NCBI GenBank assembly: GCA_002286715.1
Contig: NSJX01000012.1
Location: forward strand, 271,916-335,915
Origin: Dentipellis sp. KUC8613
Taxonomy: Eukaryota; Basidiomycota; Agaricomycetes; Russulales; Hericiaceae
Length of the DNA: 64,000 nt
Direction: 5' to 3'
Positions 61,355 through 64,000 of this stretch are shown one piece after another. Made by a program: the position numbers and the translations under genes. The notes beneath the pieces are model-generated. The model was not told the DNA's origin. It did no database searches and was given only the letters and a program-made list of their open reading frames with translations. Every line of letters starts with the position of its first letter. Position 1 is the stretch's first letter.

Positions 61355-63696
61355 ATGTCCGACCACACCCCCTTCCTCCCCACTCGCGCGGACTCCCCGC
61401 CCTACTCTGCCAGGCCACGCCGCCGCTTTCTTCCAACCTTCGGTCGCCCGAGTAATGTCGGCCTTTTCTTCGGAACGGCTGCCCTCTCCGGCATTCTCTT
61501 CCATTTTCTCTTCTTCTCGCTCTTCGTAGCCCCTGCTTCGAACGAGTGGCAACTCGCCCTGCCCTTCTCCAAGTCCCCGCAGAGCCACCACCGTCCAGAA
61601 CCGACACCAAACGAGTTCGAGCACGAGCCATTGTCCTACCCGCCCCCGCCGACATCCGAACATTCTCACCTTCCGTCACCGTCAGCCTCTGTCGAAGCGT
61701 ACTCGGACGAACTCAGCGTCGAGGAGCTGCGCGACCTTGTCGCGGGCACCACTGGGTACTTTGTGCGCGACTTCAGTCTCGGATTGGGCTGGAACAACGT
61801 GAGTCCCCTATTTTAAGCATAAGGTTCTCTGTATACGAACCGCGACCCGCCCGCTTCTTCCAGGTGAGGTACATCATCGAAGCCGCTCTGATCCAAGCAA
61901 AAATCCTCAACCGAACTCTCGTCCTGCCGTCCTTTGTCTATGCCCGCGCCTGCGAGTACAACATGTGCGTATTCCCACTCCTCTCGCGGCGTCCATTCCA
62001 TGCCCACCGCCCCTATCTGCATCCTATCTTTACTCACGGCCCTGCAGCACCGTCTGCGCAGACTATGCGCCCATGGTCAACCGCGGCGAGGCGATCGGGT
62101 GGTCGGAGTGGTCCACGCTGCCGCTTGAGCAGCAGATGGGCTGGCGCATCCCGATGTCGATCATGCTCAACATGACGCTCCTGCGCCAGGCGCACCCCGC
62201 CATCCTCGTCTCGGACTACCTGCGCCTGCACGGGCTGCCGCTCGACACTGAGTTCAGCAACGGCGCGTGGCAGCGCGAGTCGTACCACAAGAACCCGACC
62301 GTCTTCGAGGCGGACAAGTCCAAGACGCCGTCGCTCTACGTGATCGAGAACCACTGGTACGACCCGACGGGCTCGATCCGCGTCGACTACATCCCGGACG
62401 ACATGAAACTGCGCGGGCACTGGAGCCGCGCGAGCATGACCGACGAGACGGGCCCGACTGGCCGCTGGGCGGAGCAGACGCAGACGCCGGCATTCAAATT
62501 GCTCATGTCCGCGCTGTCCGAGAACCAGTTTGCGCTCGACTGGGAGGCGGCGCGCGGCGCGCTGACGGCCGGCGATGGTAACGAGACGTGGGACGTGCAG
62601 ACCGACGCAGGCCTGGAACGCGTTCTGCTCGACAACGGCTGGGAGGTCCTCTACACCTTCCGGGGCGCGTAAGTGGCCATCAGCCGTACCCCCTGCGTGT
62701 CCTGACGCTGACGCGCACATGCAGCCTCGGCATGGATTACACAAAAACGGTCACAGAACCCGTCCGGCAAGTGGCGCCCCGCGGGACGATCCGCGGGCTG
62801 GTGGAGGAGTACCAGGACATCAAAGACGACGTGCTTCTCCTCGCCGGCGAAACTCACCTGGGCCGGAAACCGGTACGTCCGCCCCGCGGGCTCGTCCTTG
62901 CATACCGTATCTCTTGCTGACGCGGCGCTGGTCACGCACAGGGCGCTATGCGCTTCACGACGACGGCGACCCGCGCCGACTTTGCGCGCATCGTGCTCTT
63001 CCACCTGCACGCCGTCGACAAGGTGTTCGCGCTCGCGGAGAAGCTGGACAACCGCATGTCGCGCCTGACCGAGGGCCGGCTGTGGATGGGCGCGCACATG
63101 CGCCGCGGGGACTGTGAGTGCTTATACTTCCCGCGCATCAAACGTGAAATGCGGTATACTGATGCCACATGCCAGTCGTCCGAGTCGGGTGGGTGATGGA
63201 GAGCACGCCGGAAGCGCATATCACTAGGGTCGTGCAGCGCCTCGACGCAGGCCGCGAGATACTGCAGGGCCTTACGGATCTGACGACGTACGACGTGCCG
63301 AATGTGAAGCCTGACCAGTCGCAGCTCTACCGCGAACCGCCCGCGACCGACGATCCGTAAGCCCCCCCCCCTCTTCCCCTCCCCCTCCATCTCGTCCCAC
63401 TCTGACCTGGTGTCGTGTATCGCAGATTCTACATCGCGACGGACGAGCGCGACCCGGACGCGCTGGACACCATCGCGTCGCACGGGGCCGTCTTCTTCGA
63501 GGACCTGCTCACGATCGAGGACCGGCGCGAGTTCGGCTGGCCGCTCATGCTCACGGACGTGCGCGCGCTCGTCGAGCAGGCGATCCTCGCGCACGGCGCG
63601 TACTTCTACGCGCACGGCATGAGCTCCGTCGCCGGCGGCATCACGAACATGCGTGCCGCGCGCGGGGCGGATCCACGGACCATCCTGCTCGACTAG
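61355..63696 (+). CDS. Type II membrane O-fucosyltransferase-like protein
   Basis: This is probably a Golgi enzyme of the GDP-fucose O-fucosyltransferase-like superfamily. ATG 61355 (MSDHTPFLPTRADSPPYSAR) begins a short cytosolic part, then one membrane helix (VGLFFGTAALSGILFHFLFF, about residues 35-58) and a Pro/Ser-rich stem. The lumenal domain starts FSLGLGWNN and continues over an intron as VRYIIEAALIQAKILNRTLV and LPSFVYARACEYN, the usual N-terminal nucleotide-sugar-fold signature. Near the end, RLWMGAHMRRGDF is the HxRRGD-type motif that contacts GDP-fucose in relatives, followed by FYIATDERDPDALD. About six introns. The acceptor and sugar are not shown by the sequence. It ends at TAG 63694-63696. 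Confidence 0.8.
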
Positions 63697-64000
63697 CCCT
63701 TGGTCTCAATTCTGGTCCTGGTTCTGGTTTTGGTTCTGGTACCGGGACTGAGAATGAGCTCGAGCGGTGAGTGCACGGACGCGTCTATGGATATAGTCGT
63801 GCGCGATATCGATGAGGCCACGGCCTGTAGCCTATACAACATAATGCTATCTGTAGTCACACCTTACACCCCGCCCCGCCCGCGCTTCACCTGAATCGGC
63901 AGCATCATCGCAATCTCCCCTCTCCCCTCCTTCCCCCCTCCTTCCCTTGCATCCCGCATCCCCGCATCCCACATCAGGCTACGAACGAACTACGAGCTAC
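63697..64000. other. Downstream tail, no gene seen
   Basis: A TGGTTC/TGGTCC simple repeat (63700-63741) directly follows the stop. The last 100 bases are CT-rich and may be a promoter of a gene beyond the window. Confidence 0.4.

Overview
The window is a gene-dense piece of a filamentous basidiomycete genome, most likely an Agaricomycete such as a polypore. The evidence is the many short (about 45-65 bp) GT-AG introns, high GC, compact and often divergent gene pairs, and gene families typical of that group: a TET/JBP-like 2-oxoglutarate oxygenase, an alpha-type kinase and a basidiomycete-type DDE integrase. I recognised no tRNA, rRNA, CRISPR array or bacterial-style operon. Exon joins were made by eye from splice signals and reading frame.

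Host genes, left to right: the 3' part of VPS13 (lipid transfer, +); a DENN-domain coiled-coil protein (-); an unrecognised nuclear-looking protein (-), divergent from a NIPA-type magnesium transporter (+); HSP104 (+); NDUFS6 of complex I (+); an Ime2/MAK-type protein kinase (-); ribose-phosphate pyrophosphokinase (-). Right of the mobile element come the decapping enzyme DCP2 (-), divergent from a TPR-MYND protein (+); INCENP (-), divergent from the meiotic cohesin REC8 (+); isopentenyl-diphosphate isomerase (+); and a type II membrane O-fucosyltransferase-like protein (+).

Between PRS and DCP2 lies the main discovery: a complete mobile element of 11,843 bp at 33331-45173. It is bounded by 420-bp terminal inverted repeats that I read as identical along their whole length, and flanked by a 6-bp direct repeat TACTGG on both sides. 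All genes in it run on the minus strand: a retroviral-like DDE integrase (41644-about 43717), an alpha-kinase (38459-41289), a decayed F-box-like gene (about 37-38 kb), a small minisatellite, and a TET/JBP-like 2OG-Fe(II) dioxygenase (33762-35527) whose stop codon is 11 bp from the left repeat. Long identical TIRs, a 6-bp duplication and an integrase with a readable D, D, E triad suggest a recently mobile DNA transposon. It carries a possible DNA-modification enzyme and a protein kinase as cargo.

Other points of note: a 6-nt microexon that completes the zinc site of NDUFS6; paired MCB (ACGCGT) boxes in the promoter shared by INCENP and REC8; and a CRE palindrome upstream of HSP104.
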